Shown: positions 39,901 through 51,435, counted from the stretch's first letter. The stretch: DNA of 64,000 nucleotides from Anisus vortex (GCA_949126835.1 OX421495.1:24028533-24092532); one strand, 5' to 3'. Numbers and translations are program-made. The notes: generated from the sequence alone by a model not told the origin.

Positions 39901-40174
39901 CTTTTGTTTATACCCTTCACTTAAAAAAGTGCCTGATAGTACAGGACTTTCTTTTATACTTTCATTATTATGAAGTAAACATAAATATATTTTACTTTTT
40001 CTTTACAGTGAAACTGTAAATAATGTAAAGACACAAGCTTCATCAAGTTGTCATAATGATGATGATGATAATAATAAAGATGATAATAATGATGATGATG
40101 CATACAACATGACTCCAAACAGTTGGTCTAGTTCAATTTCAGTTGGTAATGTACAGAGAAAACTTTGTCTATAA
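24906..40174 (+). CDS. EXO1: Exonuclease 1 (14 coding exons, 1001 aa)
   Basis: Exons 24906-25066, 25327-25446, 26032-26155, 27962-28099, 28508-28723, 29513-29700, 29833-29929, 30991-31174, 31305-31716, 37420-38321, 39048-39175, 39521-39551, 39741-39879 and 40009-40174 have GT/AG borders and sum to 3006 nt in one frame. Family role: 5'-3' exonuclease and flap nuclease of the Rad2/FEN1 family, acting in mismatch repair with MutS/MutL and in double-strand-break resection. The N-terminal XPG domain starts MGIQGLLPF. Active-site acids are all present: D30, D78, E150, D152, D171, D173 and D226. The helix-hairpin-helix block reads [13 protein letters not shown]. The C-terminal half is Ser/Lys-rich, contains LSEDD-like and short basic patches, and ends in an acidic Asp/Asn run and VQRKLCL, resembling the vertebrate VQR ending. 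Introns hold LINE fragments and a 4-kb transposon. Confidence 0.95.
26262..27295. repeat. ~90-bp direct repeats bracketing a LINE fragment
   Basis: The block at about 26272-26339 (CAGACTAAATGGGAC, AGTAGAAAGTCTTTTATTTA, AAGGTAGTCTTAAT) recurs at about 27221-27285 in the same orientation with few changes. Between them lies an RNase H-bearing LINE piece. They are longer than a normal target-site duplication, so they may be a local duplication or two copies of one repeat. Confidence 0.65.
26374..27180 (+). pseudogene. LINE 3' fragment: RNase H and zinc-knuckle tail, EXO1 intron 3
   Basis: The open stretch from about 26388 reads [13 protein letters not shown]...[12 protein letters not shown], then [20 protein letters not shown], which are the RNase H signatures of I/Jockey-type LINEs (D, then H..I.GNE.AD). 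After a stop at 26766, [17 protein letters not shown] gives the Cys/His tail seen at the end of these ORFs. The rest of the RT is absent (5' truncation). Confidence 0.82.
27306..27437. repeat. 40-bp minisatellite, 3.3 copies
   Basis: Units at 27306-27345, 27346-27385 and 27386-27425 are identical (ACAAACATAAACAAATGTAC...). A fourth unit breaks off at 27437. It lies directly after the second direct-repeat block in EXO1 intron 3. Confidence 0.95.
28190..28445 (-). pseudogene. RTE-type LINE 3' fragment, EXO1 intron 4
   Basis: On the minus strand the frame reads [10 protein letters not shown], then after a C-rich slip [20 protein letters not shown], matching the RTE-type C-terminus (ILQGT..G.R..GRQ..RWEDNI.EW.G). 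It ends 62 nt before the exon 5 acceptor. A run of 14 C is near its centre. Confidence 0.7.
32095..33382 (+). pseudogene. P2X7-intracellular-domain-like gene remnant inside the TTAA element
   Basis: A first exon (32095-32249, donor GTAAGT) starts [16 protein letters not shown] and continues into an acidic SDNEDE stretch. A terminal exon (33211-33382, acceptor TTTTTTCAG) reads [20 protein letters not shown], then [20 protein letters not shown], then [12 protein letters not shown] and stop, followed by AATAAA near 33440. This matches the pattern R-Y-x-A-Y-R...W.W..LG...R..LP.CA...IR..FP...YTGFK of P2X7 C-terminal 'ballast' domain proteins. Splicing the two exons keeps this frame. Two in-frame stops (TAA at 32143-32145, TGA at 33218-33220, the latter a likely CGA decay) and absence of the Cys-rich middle indicate a pseudogene or deletion derivative. 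Confidence 0.5.
34896..35335. repeat. Cryptically simple TAGGCCTA/CTATAG region
   Basis: The stretch is built almost entirely from overlapping words AGGCCTA, CTATAG, TATAGG and GACTATA, giving many short palindromes without a fixed period. A milder version lies at 32280-32650 in the same element. Confidence 0.6.
35590..35695 (-). pseudogene. THAP-like zinc-finger fragment
   Basis: Minus-strand frame [20 protein letters not shown] resembles the second half of a THAP domain (C..HF..EDF). The first C-x-C half and the AVPTIF end were not found in frame, and a stop follows. THAP domains are common in Kolobok and P-element transposases, which fits its location within the TTAA element. Short match, so tentative. 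Confidence 0.35.
35915..37419. other. EXO1 intron 9 remainder
   Basis: AT-rich intron sequence resuming after the TTAA element, with no recognisable coding or repeat feature. It ends in TTTTTTTTGTGACAG, the exon 10 acceptor. Confidence 0.5.
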
Positions 40175-40425
40175 AATAACATAAGAACTTTTTTTTTTTA
40201 GTTCACTCATTTATTGCTATGTTAGACTTACCGATAATTATAGAGCTTTTTACCAAAAGCCCACATGAAATTGAAATTATTTGTTTATATCAACCAGAAG
40301 TGAACTTGGTTTCAAATATCTTTGTATCTACAATTCAATGTTTTAACTTAATTTTTACTATGTACCGGTACCTTGCTTGTTTTATTGCTAAGCAATTTTA
40401 TTGTTGTAAATAGTAATGTGTACAA

Positions 40426-40431
40426 AATAAA
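40426..40431 (+). other. Polyadenylation signal AATAAA, EXO1
   Basis: Canonical AATAAA about 250 nt after the EXO1 stop codon, followed by AT-rich sequence with T-runs about 20 nt downstream. Confidence 0.6.
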
Positions 40432-40555
40432 ATATTACACAAAAATATTTTTTTCTCTTCAAGTTTTTTTTTATTGTGTTTTATTTTCTTCTGTTTGGTT
40501 AAACTAGATGCCAAAAATCACAATCTATAATATTAACTAATAATTCTCTCTGTAG

Positions 40556-40608
40556 ATAGTGTAAGCACTCCTGGGCAGCAACAAGCACTGGTAATAACTC
40601 TTGATTAG
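40556..40608 (+). other. Possible alternative EXO1 terminal exon
   Basis: A good acceptor (CTCTCTGTAG) at 40555 precedes an open frame DSVSTPGQQQALVITLD ending at TAG. A donor GTAATG inside exon 14 (about 40146) has the phase needed to join it, replacing the VQRKLCL ending. No support beyond splice-site logic; the VQR ending of the unspliced form looks more EXO1-like. Confidence 0.25.
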
Positions 40609-42395
40609 TAGATCGTAGGCATTGCAAATGACTATTAATACCAAATTTTATGTCAACATGATGTTTACATTAAATAAAAATTGTCCAAACCTGTGTCATG
40701 TAATAGAACTGTTTAAAAAAATATTTTAGAATAGTAGTGTAAGGTCTTGGTACTTTATTAATGAATATTTTATATGCTTCGGGTGGTGAGGGCTACTGTC
40801 AGTTAAGATAAATAGAAGCTGTCCAAAGAGTTGGACTACAATGTATTGTACACTATAGCCTATGGTCTAAGTCACACATACAACTTTTCTAAGCACCATA
40901 ACAGCTCAGTAGGAAATGTAATATTAATACACCGGTTTCTTTGAATAGTGTGTATTAGGGGATTCTGTGGTCAGTACAATGCCCAGCAAAAATTCTTATT
41001 AATGCCAGGTTCTTTAAGTTCTTATCAAAACTGAGTAGACAGAAGCAAAAATCTTACAATTTTGGAGTTGCACATACTCAACAAGCTCAGTAAATAGGAG
41101 AATACTCTTCATCTAAAGCAGGCTACCTACAGCAGAGGGTATATCCATAGTTTTGACCATAACTTTTCTGTTAGAGCTGTGATGCCAAAGCTAACAAGCT
41201 CAGCGGGTACTAAAATCAATTACAGGTAGTTCATGTTTGAGTAGAGCTTTTAGACAGTTTCTTGGTGAGAGAACTTGTAGCCATGATGGAGGATATACAC
41301 CCAAGCATTAGCCCTAAGTTGACCAGCCAATGATCTACACTCATCCCCAACTTTGATTCCCCTTGTATGTACAGTTAAGCCATGTGTTGCTGGGCTAGCA
41401 ATCGGTTACGTTTCTGCCATTAACAGAATGAGAAAAAAAATACACATTAATACTTACTTATAGGAGTTATCTCTCCAAAACTTCCATAATATAAACATTA
41501 ACTCTCAGAGGCCCCTATGTTTAATGCCCCCCCCCCCTTGTTCATAAACTTACAAATATTAATTAAATACATGTTTTGACTTTTTTTTACCATTTAAGCC
41601 CAGTGTTCCATCTGTGGAACACAAGGGAATTGTGATTTCTAGTTTTTAAAATTAACTTAGTTACTGCCCTTATTGTATAGGGCCCCCACCCAGAGCCAGA
41701 AAATAATTTGGGCCTCTGAGGGCTAATAAGTTATACCGTATCCAAAAGTTTTCAGGCAAAAAAAATTACAGTTTATTGGTTAGAAAACTCTACACCCATT
41801 CAACAAACAATAACTTCTGTATTGAAGACCTTTGTTTTTACTAACTTTTAGCTAGTGTTTTTGTGCCTTCCCCACCATAAAATCCATTTTTTTAAAGTTC
41901 ATTAGCAAGGAAAATAAATAATGGAAAATAAAAAATCATTAAAAAATTTGTTTAATTGAGCTGGGCTACAGACGGCTTTATTATAAAGCTCAACACTTAA
42001 AAACTATCGGCACACTCTACAGCCTGTTATTGCCACAGATTTAAACACTTTCTTAGTAAATCTTAGGGGTTACCTTGACCCAAGACTTGCACAGAAACCT
42101 CACTTAAAAACCATGAAAACCCTCCACCTTTAAAGGCATTTCTTTTATCTCGCATCACATGTAGAGCAAACTTTGCAAGTATACTACACTTGGGCTGTCA
42201 GGCCAGTTATATTGAGTATGAATAACATAAAACTGATACAAAAAGCAAAGAAACAGACCTTTACCTGTTTGATAAAGAGAAATTAAAACTTCAGAAAAAA
42301 GTTGTATCCCATTGCACCACAAAGAGACATAATTTGTAAATTAATACCATACAATAAATCAATAAAAAATTTCAGGACACACCTATACCTTCTAA

Positions 42396-42672
42396 GGGGC
42401 ACGGTGGAAGAGTGGAAGCATGTTCGGCTGCTGGCGTACTGAAGGTCCTGTGTTCAAAGCCTGGTGAAGGCTATGCTTTGTTCCCGGGTCTGGAGGGTGT
42501 TCCGGAGCCTATCCAGCTCTTATGGGATCTGACATTAGTTGGGACAAAGTAAAGGAGGCTGGACATTGTGCTGATCACACAATTCTCTAGTATGCTAAGG
42601 CCATCAAAACTGGTGAATGCTGCTTCACCAGCCCAATGGATCAATTTGATCTGATGGGATTTCTACTACTAT
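42396..42672 (+). mobile_element. tRNA-derived SINE, degenerate full-length copy
   Basis: It starts GGGGCACGGTGGAAGAGTGG and follows the SINE at 53437-53711 through CCCGGGTCTGGAGGGTG, GACATTAGTTGGGACAAAGT and GTTTCTACTACTA-type tail sequence. The B box is degenerate (GTGTTCAAAGCC). It is absent from the matching part of copy B. Confidence 0.8.
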
Positions 42673-43624
42673 ACCAATATCTCATAAATTCAGAAGTGAC
42701 ACCTCCCAACACGTTCATTCCTAACATCTAAATGTATACCTACAAATAGAAACGCAAAAGGCATGGGAAAACCTTAATAAGACACTATCACTATCAAAAG
42801 CACAGTTATTAGCTCAAACACTACAACAAAAGATAGTTTTTCTATTCACCAATCCCTCTTGTGATCAGAAAATCAACTACTGAAAGAAATCCTTAGTATG
42901 TTTCCCAAATAACAAAAGTTATTCTTCAGTGGAATCCACAAAATCACTGAAAAAAGCAAATTGGCAAAAGACTCAAGCTTACTTGCTATCCTATGTATTC
43001 AAAATTGTTAGACATTAAAATGGAACTAAAAAAGAAATATTAAACAAATTGACATCCATATATACATATATGACTCACAGTCAGACTAACTTCTTAAACT
43101 GGACAGGAAACACCAAATTTTCTTTTTGAATGTGGTCACTGAATATATAGATACAACATGAAACAGTCTCATAGATGTCTCAGAGAACGGAAGGGCAAAA
43201 TCATGCACAAAACTTGACAAGCACTGCAAACACCATGTCTACCATCTTATCTATGTATATATATATATATATAAAACTAGAAAGGACAGAGATGTTCTGA
43301 ATAGCTATCACCACCCCCTGTCCCCAAATTCCATAGCTATAAACCAATAACAAAGAATGTTGTAATAAAAATCACAGTCAATTGATATAAAGTGTATTGT
43401 ATTTATCTCTATTTGTATTAGAGACTTTTTACTATACTCAGTGTATTATTTTGTTTATAGTATTACAATATGATGACTGAAAATACGAAATGAATAGAAG
43501 AAATAATAAAGCTAATTAAAGTAAAGTGTTATAGTTATATACAGGACATATTTCAGCTTATCAAAAACACAACAAAAAAAAGGAATGAAAAAACGAATTG
43601 GGAATTTACAAATCAATTTTTTTT

Positions 43625-46600
43625 TCAACTTTTATTCAAAGATTCAGAAAGTAATTTTAATCTTTGGTTAGTGAAATATGAATTTTTAAAATTTAAAAAT
43701 GTACATCTTAGTAGACCAAATTTTTTTTTCTGTTCTTTTTTATCCATGTAAGGCAACTCAAGCAAACAAAGATCATTGTGCTTTCGCTCTTCTTCATAAT
43801 TCAATGCAATCTCATCAAATTGTGATTTCAGATTCTTGAATTGTTGAACGGCTGCCTCTTTTATCCAAAGCACCTGACTTTTTGAATGTCTGACGACAGA
43901 CTTTAAGTCACGTTGAGCTTGATTTATTTTCTTTTTTAAGGGATCATAATTTCGGAATGGCTTTGAATTATTTGCACTGATATTGTCTGAAGTTGCTGGA
44001 TTTGACACAGTACTTCCAATAGCAAAGGCATGATCATGGCCTCTGTGAAGTTTGTTTTCTAGGAATGCATCACTTGAATGGTTCATGGCAGCTTGTTTAT
44101 CTGGTGTTTCTGGATTAAATCTGACCTGATTGGAAGTAATGAAAAAAAGTCAATGATTGCACAAAATTGAAAAGTTAGTATCTTGAATCAACTCTTGCAA
44201 AATATAAAACTTATTCCTACTAAAAATATTTGCTTTACATTCTCATTTTATACTTACTTTTATATTGTTATTGAGGTGTGTTGGTTCCTGTGGTTCACTA
44301 TTCCATGCATGTTTGTACCTTGTATCATGCACTATCAGATCTTTATCAATGTTAGTGTTATTATTACTACAAGCAGTATTCACATTCTCTACAATATTAA
44401 TAGTCTGATCCTGTGGGGATTAAAAAAAAATATAAAGCCTGTTATCATATTAAGAGCAGTCTGTAAAATCGAGTGCTACTAAGGAGCTCTAACATCCAGG
44501 GCATAACAATGTTCAGGGGTAGACCAGGAGGGGGGACACACCAAGGTCATGTCCAAGCGCGGCCACATGCACTACATTACATTTTTCCACTGCAGAATTC
44601 CTTTTGGATTATTATCCTGGTGGCTTGCTCATATACCTGCACTGTCACCCAGTAGCACAAATACCATACTATAGGTATGGGATCCGCAGGCACCAGGGTG
44701 GGGTTGAGGTGGTATTGCTGCGCACATTGCTGTCTCTAACCGAGGCTTGGAGCCTCTTGGCGGTGCAATGAGACCTCGGCTACACAGCAGGGGCTGTCCC
44801 CCATGCATTAGCTCACAGATGTGCTCTTGATGCAAACATACTGGTGGTTTCCACACTTTGCCAGCAATGAGGCTGAGTGCAAAATCAAGTACAACAAGTA
44901 CCTTTTTCATGTGATTTATTAAAGACTTAAAGATTCCCAGGCAGCTACAATGCAAAAATCAGAGTATGCAAAGATATTAGCACATTAACAAAACATTCTT
45001 TAGCTTTGACAAAAAAAAGCTTTTAAAATCATTAACAAACAGGAGTGCCTTCCCTTATTCCCTTCTCATCAATGACTACTTGAAGTTGTTCACAACTAGG
45101 CACAAGTAGGACATTTTAATTATGTTTCACAAAAAGACATTTTTACACATTTTAAAGTAATCAGAACATAAAACCAAAATGCTAACATGGGACCAATCAT
45201 TTTTTTATATAAATTTACAAAAGAGCTTTAAAAAGTTTATACATGAATATTCACACTTAACAGCTCACAAGTGAAACACAACAATTGGTAAGAACACTAA
45301 ATTTAGAAAACCCTCCTAGAAAGAAGGGTTAAAATGCAAAGTAATAATTATCCCTAAATCCTTAAACATTACCTTAGTAATACAAAACAATAATCTCATA
45401 AAATCCTCAGAAAGGCATAGAGATAAAAACATGTTTCTTATTCCATAGATAAGTTAAAATGATTCACTTTTAATTTAGACTTCTTCTTCTTCTTCTTAAT
45501 ACTGTGGAGACCCCGTAGAACCGAGGAAAAAGTCCACAATAAAAATACACATAAAATAACATAGCAAACATAACATAGCAAACAACAGTTATATACAGAT
45601 AAAAGAGTGTCACTTTAGGTTTTTGGACCAGCATTTCAGTGACGATTTGAAGGCCGGAACTGTAGGGGCAGTGATGGAGGCCTGGTCCAGGGTGTTCCAC
45701 AGCCTCATGGCTGACGGAAAAAAAGAATGTTTGTAGATGTCCGTGCGTGCATGTGGGACAAGCAGCTTGAGCTGATGGCCTCGGGTAGAGCGGGACACTT
45801 TCTGCATTCTACTTGTTTGGGTCGAAAGGTCCACGTGGTCGTTGATGATTTTATAAATCATGGACACTTTGTCAATTGCTCTTCGTTGTTGTAGTGTATC
45901 TAGGTGGAGTTTTGCTACTAAGGCAGAGGCGCTTGACTTACACTCACAGAACCAATATTTTAGTTTAAGAGAAGAAAAAAACAGACACTCAGACATGGAA
46001 AATGGGATTTCTGAACAAGACAGAAATAACTTGAGTTTTAAAAATCCTTATTAGAATGCATTACTAAAATTTAACCACAGAGGCCACAGACAAGAGAAGG
46101 ATGAACAAATCTTTGACTATATGAACAAAGAAACTTTTGATATAAAGTAGTTGGTCTCATGGCTAAATATGGCTCTAGTAATAAAATACCAATATTTACA
46201 TGATGTAGAAAGAACAAAGTTTAGTCTAAGTGTTAAAAAAAAGTAAAATAGGTCAGAGCATTGATGCAACCAATAACTAGGTTAACAATATATTACTTCA
46301 ATTTCAAGAGAAACAAAATTAACAGGCCTTTTAATGTTATCTTATCTTGAAGTAAAATATTTGTTGTGCGAGTCTAAATTTAAGTAACAATACTACATAC
46401 TCTTTTTTTCTTATTCACTTCCTTGACCTCTGCAGTTTGAGCTTTTTTGTGCACAGCCTTTTTCTTTACTGTGTTGTCCCCTGAATGTCCTTTATTAACC
46501 AAATGGTAACTGTCAGTTGTCTCCAATTCATCCTGTAAAGGGCACAAGTAAAATTCATTTTTTTTTTACCTTTAGCTGAAACAGTTTTATTTACTTTATT

Positions 46601-46779
46601 TCTTTAGGAAATTCATCAAACAGAGTAAACTGAAATCAGGGAAGTTTAAAGAGTGGACAATGTTACAATTCTACACAAGTTTACTTTGAGTTAAAGCATA
46701 CAATCTTTACCTGGTTTACTTGAACTGATTCATTTAGTTTTCTTTTCTTTGCTGTCTGCTGTAGGTCTGTAGTACTTTG
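43625..46779 (-). CDS. Unrecognised Lys-rich, coiled-coil-like protein, copy A (3' exons)
   Basis: Minus-strand exons 46779-46711, 46532-46401, 44410-44258 and 44125-43625 all have GT/AG borders and phase 0, giving 284 codons and a stop. The first two exons read STTDLQQTAKKRKLNE and a Lys-rich KKKAVHKKAQ stretch with nuclear-signal character. The third is Asn-rich. The last begins VRFNPETPDKQAAM and holds a charged helical segment (KKKINQAQRDLKSVVRHSKS; KSQFDEIALNYEEERKHND) likely to form a coiled coil. I do not recognise the family. The 5' end is not found; extra exons may lie between 44410 and 46401 or upstream. A second copy at 62427-63203 keeps matching open exons. It is convergent with EXO1. 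Confidence 0.65.
45477..45932 (-). pseudogene. LINE 3' fragment with (GAA)n tail
   Basis: Minus-strand frame reads ALVAKLHLDTLQQRRAIDKV, then RGHQLKLLVPHARTDIYKHS and FFPSAMRLWNTLDQASITAP, the usual C-terminal end of Jockey/CR1-like RT ORFs. It is followed by stop, a short 3' UTR and an (AAG)n tail (TTC repeats at 45480-45496 on the plus strand). 5'-truncated; it lies in an intron of the copy A gene. Confidence 0.82.
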
Positions 46780-46882
46780 CTGTAAAGAAGAGAATTTAAA
46801 ATGTACTTTATTGCCGGAGCTAAGGTAATTACATTGTCTTAAAATATCAGTAGACTAAAGGAGAAACTGGTCTTATTATGTA

Positions 46883-47093
46883 CAGTTTCAGTGGACTAAA
46901 TATTTCAATTGTGAGGCTGGCTGCTGGTCCTTCAGTTAGTTCACAGGACTATCAACAAAACGGCCCATTGCAGGTTCTAGCCCTGCCGCCCACCGATCCC
47001 TGCCGGCCTGCAGGACCTAGTGGACATAATAATCTTCTAGAACGCAAGTTAAATTTAATAGCATGGATAGAAGCGCTATATAAATAACCATTA
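46883..47093 (+). mobile_element. Short retroposon, TSD TTATTATGTA
   Basis: A GC-richer 211-bp insert lies between perfect 10-bp repeats TTATTATGTA at 46873-46882 and 47094-47103. It ends GCGCTATATAAATAACCATT, a 3' end typical of SINE/LINE tails. No open frame of interest. Confidence 0.75.
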
Positions 47094-48835
47094 TTATTAT
47101 GTATAATGAAACCAACACTGACAAAAGAAAATGGGTTCACAAAAACTTTCCAAAAACAATGCAACATTTGTTTTAGCTTAGAACATAGGACAATCTCTTG
47201 TGTGAATAGATTTTTCAACCAAATACTTTAAACTAACCATATTATAGTAGAGACTATCTAGCTTACACTAAACTTTGCAACAACATCTTTCATAATAGCT
47301 TAATTATACATCTTTTGACATCTACTACCCATCTAATATACAATAGGGTTTTCCCCAATCAAAGAGATCTTTTTGAAGTTTTCCCATTGCGGTCAAAGCC
47401 TAATTATTGCCTTCTAGAAGTTCTAGCACATTAAATCTAAAATGAAAAAATAAATATGAAACCATGGCAATATTTTGTAAAAAGATAAGGCATTGAAAAG
47501 TAACATCTATTGTTAAAAATGACTATTAATACCGAATTTCATGTTGACATGATGTATCATGTTTACATAAATAAAAAAAAGTTCAAATTTGTGTCATGTC
47601 ATTGAAATAATAAAAATGTTTAAAATAATATTTTAGAATAGTTGTGTAAACATTATAAACATTATTAATAAATATGCTTCGGGTGGTGAGGGCTATAGCC
47701 TATAGTCGGCCCTATAGGCCTACTGTCAGTTGAGGTAGGCCTAAATAGAAGCTGGCCAAAGAGTTGGACTACAATGTATTGTACTGTGTACACTATGGTC
47801 TAAGACTAAGTCACACATAGGCCTACAACTTTTCTAAGCACCATAACAGCTCAGTAGGAAATTAAATATTTAAAAAATTCAAAACACATTTTCTTGGATA
47901 TCAAGATTCAGTCTGCTTAAGAAAAAAAAAGAATTGTTAGAAATCCAGTTGAAACCAGTTCTAAGGTTCAAATTACACTTTTATTCAGTTTGAGTTAGAG
48001 GCTATAAAAAACAAAGATATAAAGTCTTTAGGTCATGGGACGGGGACCAATAAAAAAACAGTTTCTTTGGATATTGTGTATAAGGGAATTCTGTGGTCAG
48101 CACAATGCCCAGCAGAACTCATATTAATGCCAGGTTCTTATCAGAACAAGTAGACAGGGGTAGAAGCACTTTCAAAACTGAAGCAAAAATCTTACAATTT
48201 TGGAGTTGCAAATACTCAACAAGCTCAGTAGGCCTACTGTATTGAAGATCTTTGTTTTTACTAATTTTTAGCTAGTCTTTTTGTGTCTTCCCCACCATAA
48301 AATCCATTTTTTAAAAGTGCAATAGCAAGGAAAGATGCCCCATAGAAATAATCATACAAAAATGAGTTTAATTGAGCTGGGCTACAGACGGCTTTATTAT
48401 AAAGCTCAACACTTAAAAACTATCGGCACACTCTACAGCCTGTTATTGCCACAGATTTAAACACTTTCTTAGTAAATCTTAGGGGTTACCTTGACCCAAG
48501 ACTTGCACAGAAACCTCACTTAAAAGCCATGAAAACCCCCCACCTTTAAAGGAATTTTTTTTATCTAGCATAACATAGGGAGCAATCTTCGCAAGTATAG
48601 CCTACACTTGGGCTGTCAGGCCAGTTATATTGAGTATGAATAACATGAAACTGATACAAAAAGCAAAGAAACGGACCTTTACCTGTTTGATAAAGAGAAA
48701 TTAAAACTTCAGAAAAAAGTTGTATCCCATTGCACCACAAGCCCTGTGAAAACCTCAAAAAGACACTATCAAAAACACAGCTATTAGCTCAAACACTACC
48801 TCAAAAGATATTTTTTTTACGCTGTATCTATTCAC

Positions 48836-51435
48836 AGTGCTACGCGCCCACAGAACAAGCAACAGAAGATGAAAAAGACATGTTCTATCATAACCTGCAA
48901 AGTCAGATAGATAAATCTCCTCGACATGATATTATGATAATCATGGGAGACCTAAATTCAAAGATAGGATGTGACAACAGTGGTTATGAGTATTGCATGG
49001 GCAAGAAAGCCATGGGGGAAAGAAACGACAATGGCCAACGCCTCATTGATATATGCCTAGAGAATGGCCTGGTTATAGGAGGTAGTGTTTTCCAGCACAA
49101 GAATATTCATAAAGCCACCTGGACCTCTCCTGACAACAGGACAAAGAATCAGATTGACCACATTGTCATCAACCAAAAGTGGAGAAGAAGTATGAAAGAT
49201 GTCAAGGCGATTAGGGGTGCTGACATTGGTAGTGACCATAACCTTGTCTTATGCAAACTCAAACTCAAACTAAAGAAAGCTACAAAAACTACTAGTTACC
49301 AACTCTATGACTCTTCCAAATTAAAAGATACACTAGTAAAAAACAGTTTTGTGTTGGAACTACAGAATAGATTCAGCCTACTAGAAAATCTTTTAGAGGA
49401 CGACATTAACACACACTGCGATAAGATTTTAAATGTATACACCGAAACCAGTAGAACAACACTAGGACACAAAACAAGACAGAGAAAGGAATGGATTTCA
49501 GATGCCACATGGAGCCTCATAGAACAAAGGAAAGAGGCAAAGCGAAAAATGCTCACCAAAAATGGAGAAAGAACTTCAGAAGCTAGACAGGATTACAAAA
49601 GACTCAACATTAGAGTAAAGCGAAGTGCAAGACAAGACAAAAGAGATTATATAGACAACATGGCACTAGAGGCACAAGTAGCAGCTGATAAAGGCGACAA
49701 CCAAACAGTCTACAAAATTATTAAGTCCCTTACGGGAGGTCTAAGGAGCAAATCGACGACTGTTAAAGATAAAAATGGAAATAATCTGACGACAGAGAAA
49801 GACCAGCTCCAGAGGTGGGCAGAACATTTTGAAGATATCCTGAATAGACCGGACCCAGAAACAGAGGCTGTCATCACAGACACGGGTTTTGAGATTGAAG
49901 TGTCTAAAGGGCCCATTATGGAACAAGAAATAATAGAAGCCATTAAACAGACAAAAGGAAATAAGGCGCCAGGAGAGGATAGAGTTACGGCAGACATGCT
50001 CAAGTCCAGCCCAACCCTGTGTGCAAGAACACTTATAGGACTCTTTAATAAAATATGGGACAAAGAACATGTACCTACCTCATGGAAACGAGGGATTATT
50101 GTCAAAGTTCCCAAGAAAGGCGACCTAACCCTCTGTGAGAATTGGAGAGGCATAAACCTATTGTCTGTTACAGGAAAAATCTTTTGTAGAATCTTACTGA
50201 TGAGAATGAGAACAGGAATAGAGAGAGTCCTACGTGAAGAACAAGCTGGTTTCAGAGCTGGAAGATCATGCAATGATCAAATTTTTGTCCTGCGTACCAT
50301 AGTGGAACAGTCATTGGAATGGAACTCCTCTTTGTACATCAACTACATAGATTTTGAAAAGGCTTTCGATAGCATCCACCACCCAACACTTTGGACAATT
50401 CTGGAATCATATGGATTCCCAGGCAAATTCATTAACATCCTGAAAGACATCTATACTGGAAACCAGTGCTGTGTACGCCATGAAAACCAACAGAGTGAAT
50501 GGTTCCAGGTGAAAACAGGTGTCCGACAAGGATGTGTGATATCACCTGTTATCTTCTTAATAGTAATGGACTGGGTCATGAGGAGAGCTACTGCAGATAA
50601 ACCTCGAGGCCTAGTATGGGGACTAACTTCCTATCTAGAAGACTGCGATTTTGCAGATGACATAGCTCTGCTCTCTCATTCTCAACCAGATATCCAGGAG
50701 AAGACAACAAGAGTAGAACAAATAGCCAAAAGTGTTGGCTTAAAGATCAACTCAGGGAAAACAAAAATCATGAAAGTTAAGACAAAGAGCTCTAAGAGGA
50801 CAAGTGCCAATGGTGTGGAGGTGGAAGAGATTGAAAACTTCAAATACCTTGGCAGCTACATCTCTGCTAATGGAAGCATAGACATGGAAATCTCCACCAG
50901 ACTAGCTATGGCAGCTCAGGCCTTCAACAAACTGAGGAAAATATGGAAGTCATCCTCTCTGCAACTAAGAACAAAACTGAAACTATACAAGTCAAATGTA
51001 CGCTCAGTCCTTCTCTATGCTGCAGAGACCTGGAAGACCAATACCAAAATTGAAGGCCGCCTTAGAGGGTTTGAAGGTAGATGTCTCCGACGTATACTAA
51101 GGATCAGCTGGGAGGACCACATCTCCAACATCGAAGTCCACCAAAGAACTGGAATAAGCTTCATTATCGATGAAATAATGAAAAGAAGATGAAGATGGCT
51201 GGGTCACATCCTCCGCATGGACAAAATGAGGCTCCCAAGCAGCGCATTGAAATGGACACCACCAGGAAAAAGACGAAGGGGAAGGCCAATGGGAACGTGG
51301 AGGAGGACAATGGACGAGGAAGCAAAGGCCACAAATAAAACATGGCACGAAATCCGATGGATCGCCCAGGATAGGGAGGCCTGGCGGAACTTTGTTGCTA
51401 CCTTATGCTCCACGGGGAGCGATAAAGACTAAGAG
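48836..51435 (+). mobile_element. RTE-type LINE, 5'-truncated, TSD ATCTATTCAC
   Basis: A perfect 10-bp duplication ATCTATTCAC flanks it at 48826-48835 and 51436-51445. Copy A of the segmental duplication has the empty site (TTTCTATTCACCAATCC near 42840). The element starts within the endonuclease domain, so it is truncated at the 5' side, and ends shortly after the ORF with GATAAAGACTAAG and no poly-A. Confidence 0.92.
48838..51432 (+). pseudogene. Endonuclease-reverse transcriptase ORF of RTE-like LINE, one stop
   Basis: In order: the C-terminal half of an APE endonuclease (MIIMGDLNSKIG, KNQIDHIVIN, GSDHNLV), a linker, and an RT domain (KGNKAPGEDRVTADMLK; NWRGINLLSVTGKIF; AGFRAGRSCNDQIFVLR; TGVRQGCVISP; catalytic DFADDIALL). 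The tail is RWLGHILRMDKM and GKRRRGRPMGTWRRTMDEEA. A single in-frame TGA at 51190-51192, probably from CGA Arg, separates RT from the tail. Otherwise the frame is open for about 860 codons, which suggests recent insertion. Such proteins nick DNA and copy their mRNA into it. This copy lacks the N-terminal endonuclease part and cannot be autonomous. Confidence 0.92.

Larger units (their letters stand above)
40626..47516. repeat. Tandem segmental duplication, copy A (6.9-kb unit)
   Basis: AAATGACTATTAATACC at 40626 recurs at 47517. From there the two stretches run colinearly: GCTTCGGGTGGTGAGGGC (40777/47677), CTACAGACGGCTTTATTATA (41967/48381), GGCTGTCAGGCCAGTTATAT (42194/48610), TATATGACTCACAGTCAGAC (43067/51677) and the minus-strand exons (43625-44410/62427-63203). 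The offset at the start is 6891 bp. Copy A has about 0.7 kb at 41096-41815 and about 0.45 kb around a SINE at 42396 that copy B lacks. Confidence 0.88.

Noticed and set aside
44629..44955. Minus-strand open frame shared with 63342-63701, first taken for another duplicated exon
   Set aside because: The two copies agree in protein only over a middle stretch and then change frame through indels, and no splice sites fit. Likely a shared non-coding repeat inside the duplication.
47342..47387. Possible first exon of the minus-strand gene (MGKLQKDLFDWGKPY)
   Set aside because: The donor is weak and its phase does not fit the next known exon (46779-46711), where the joined frame closes. An intermediate exon would be needed.
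48730..48835. N-terminal 35 codons of the long RT open frame
   Set aside because: They precede the LINE boundary set by the TSD at 48826-48835 and match copy A of the segmental duplication, so they are chance extension.
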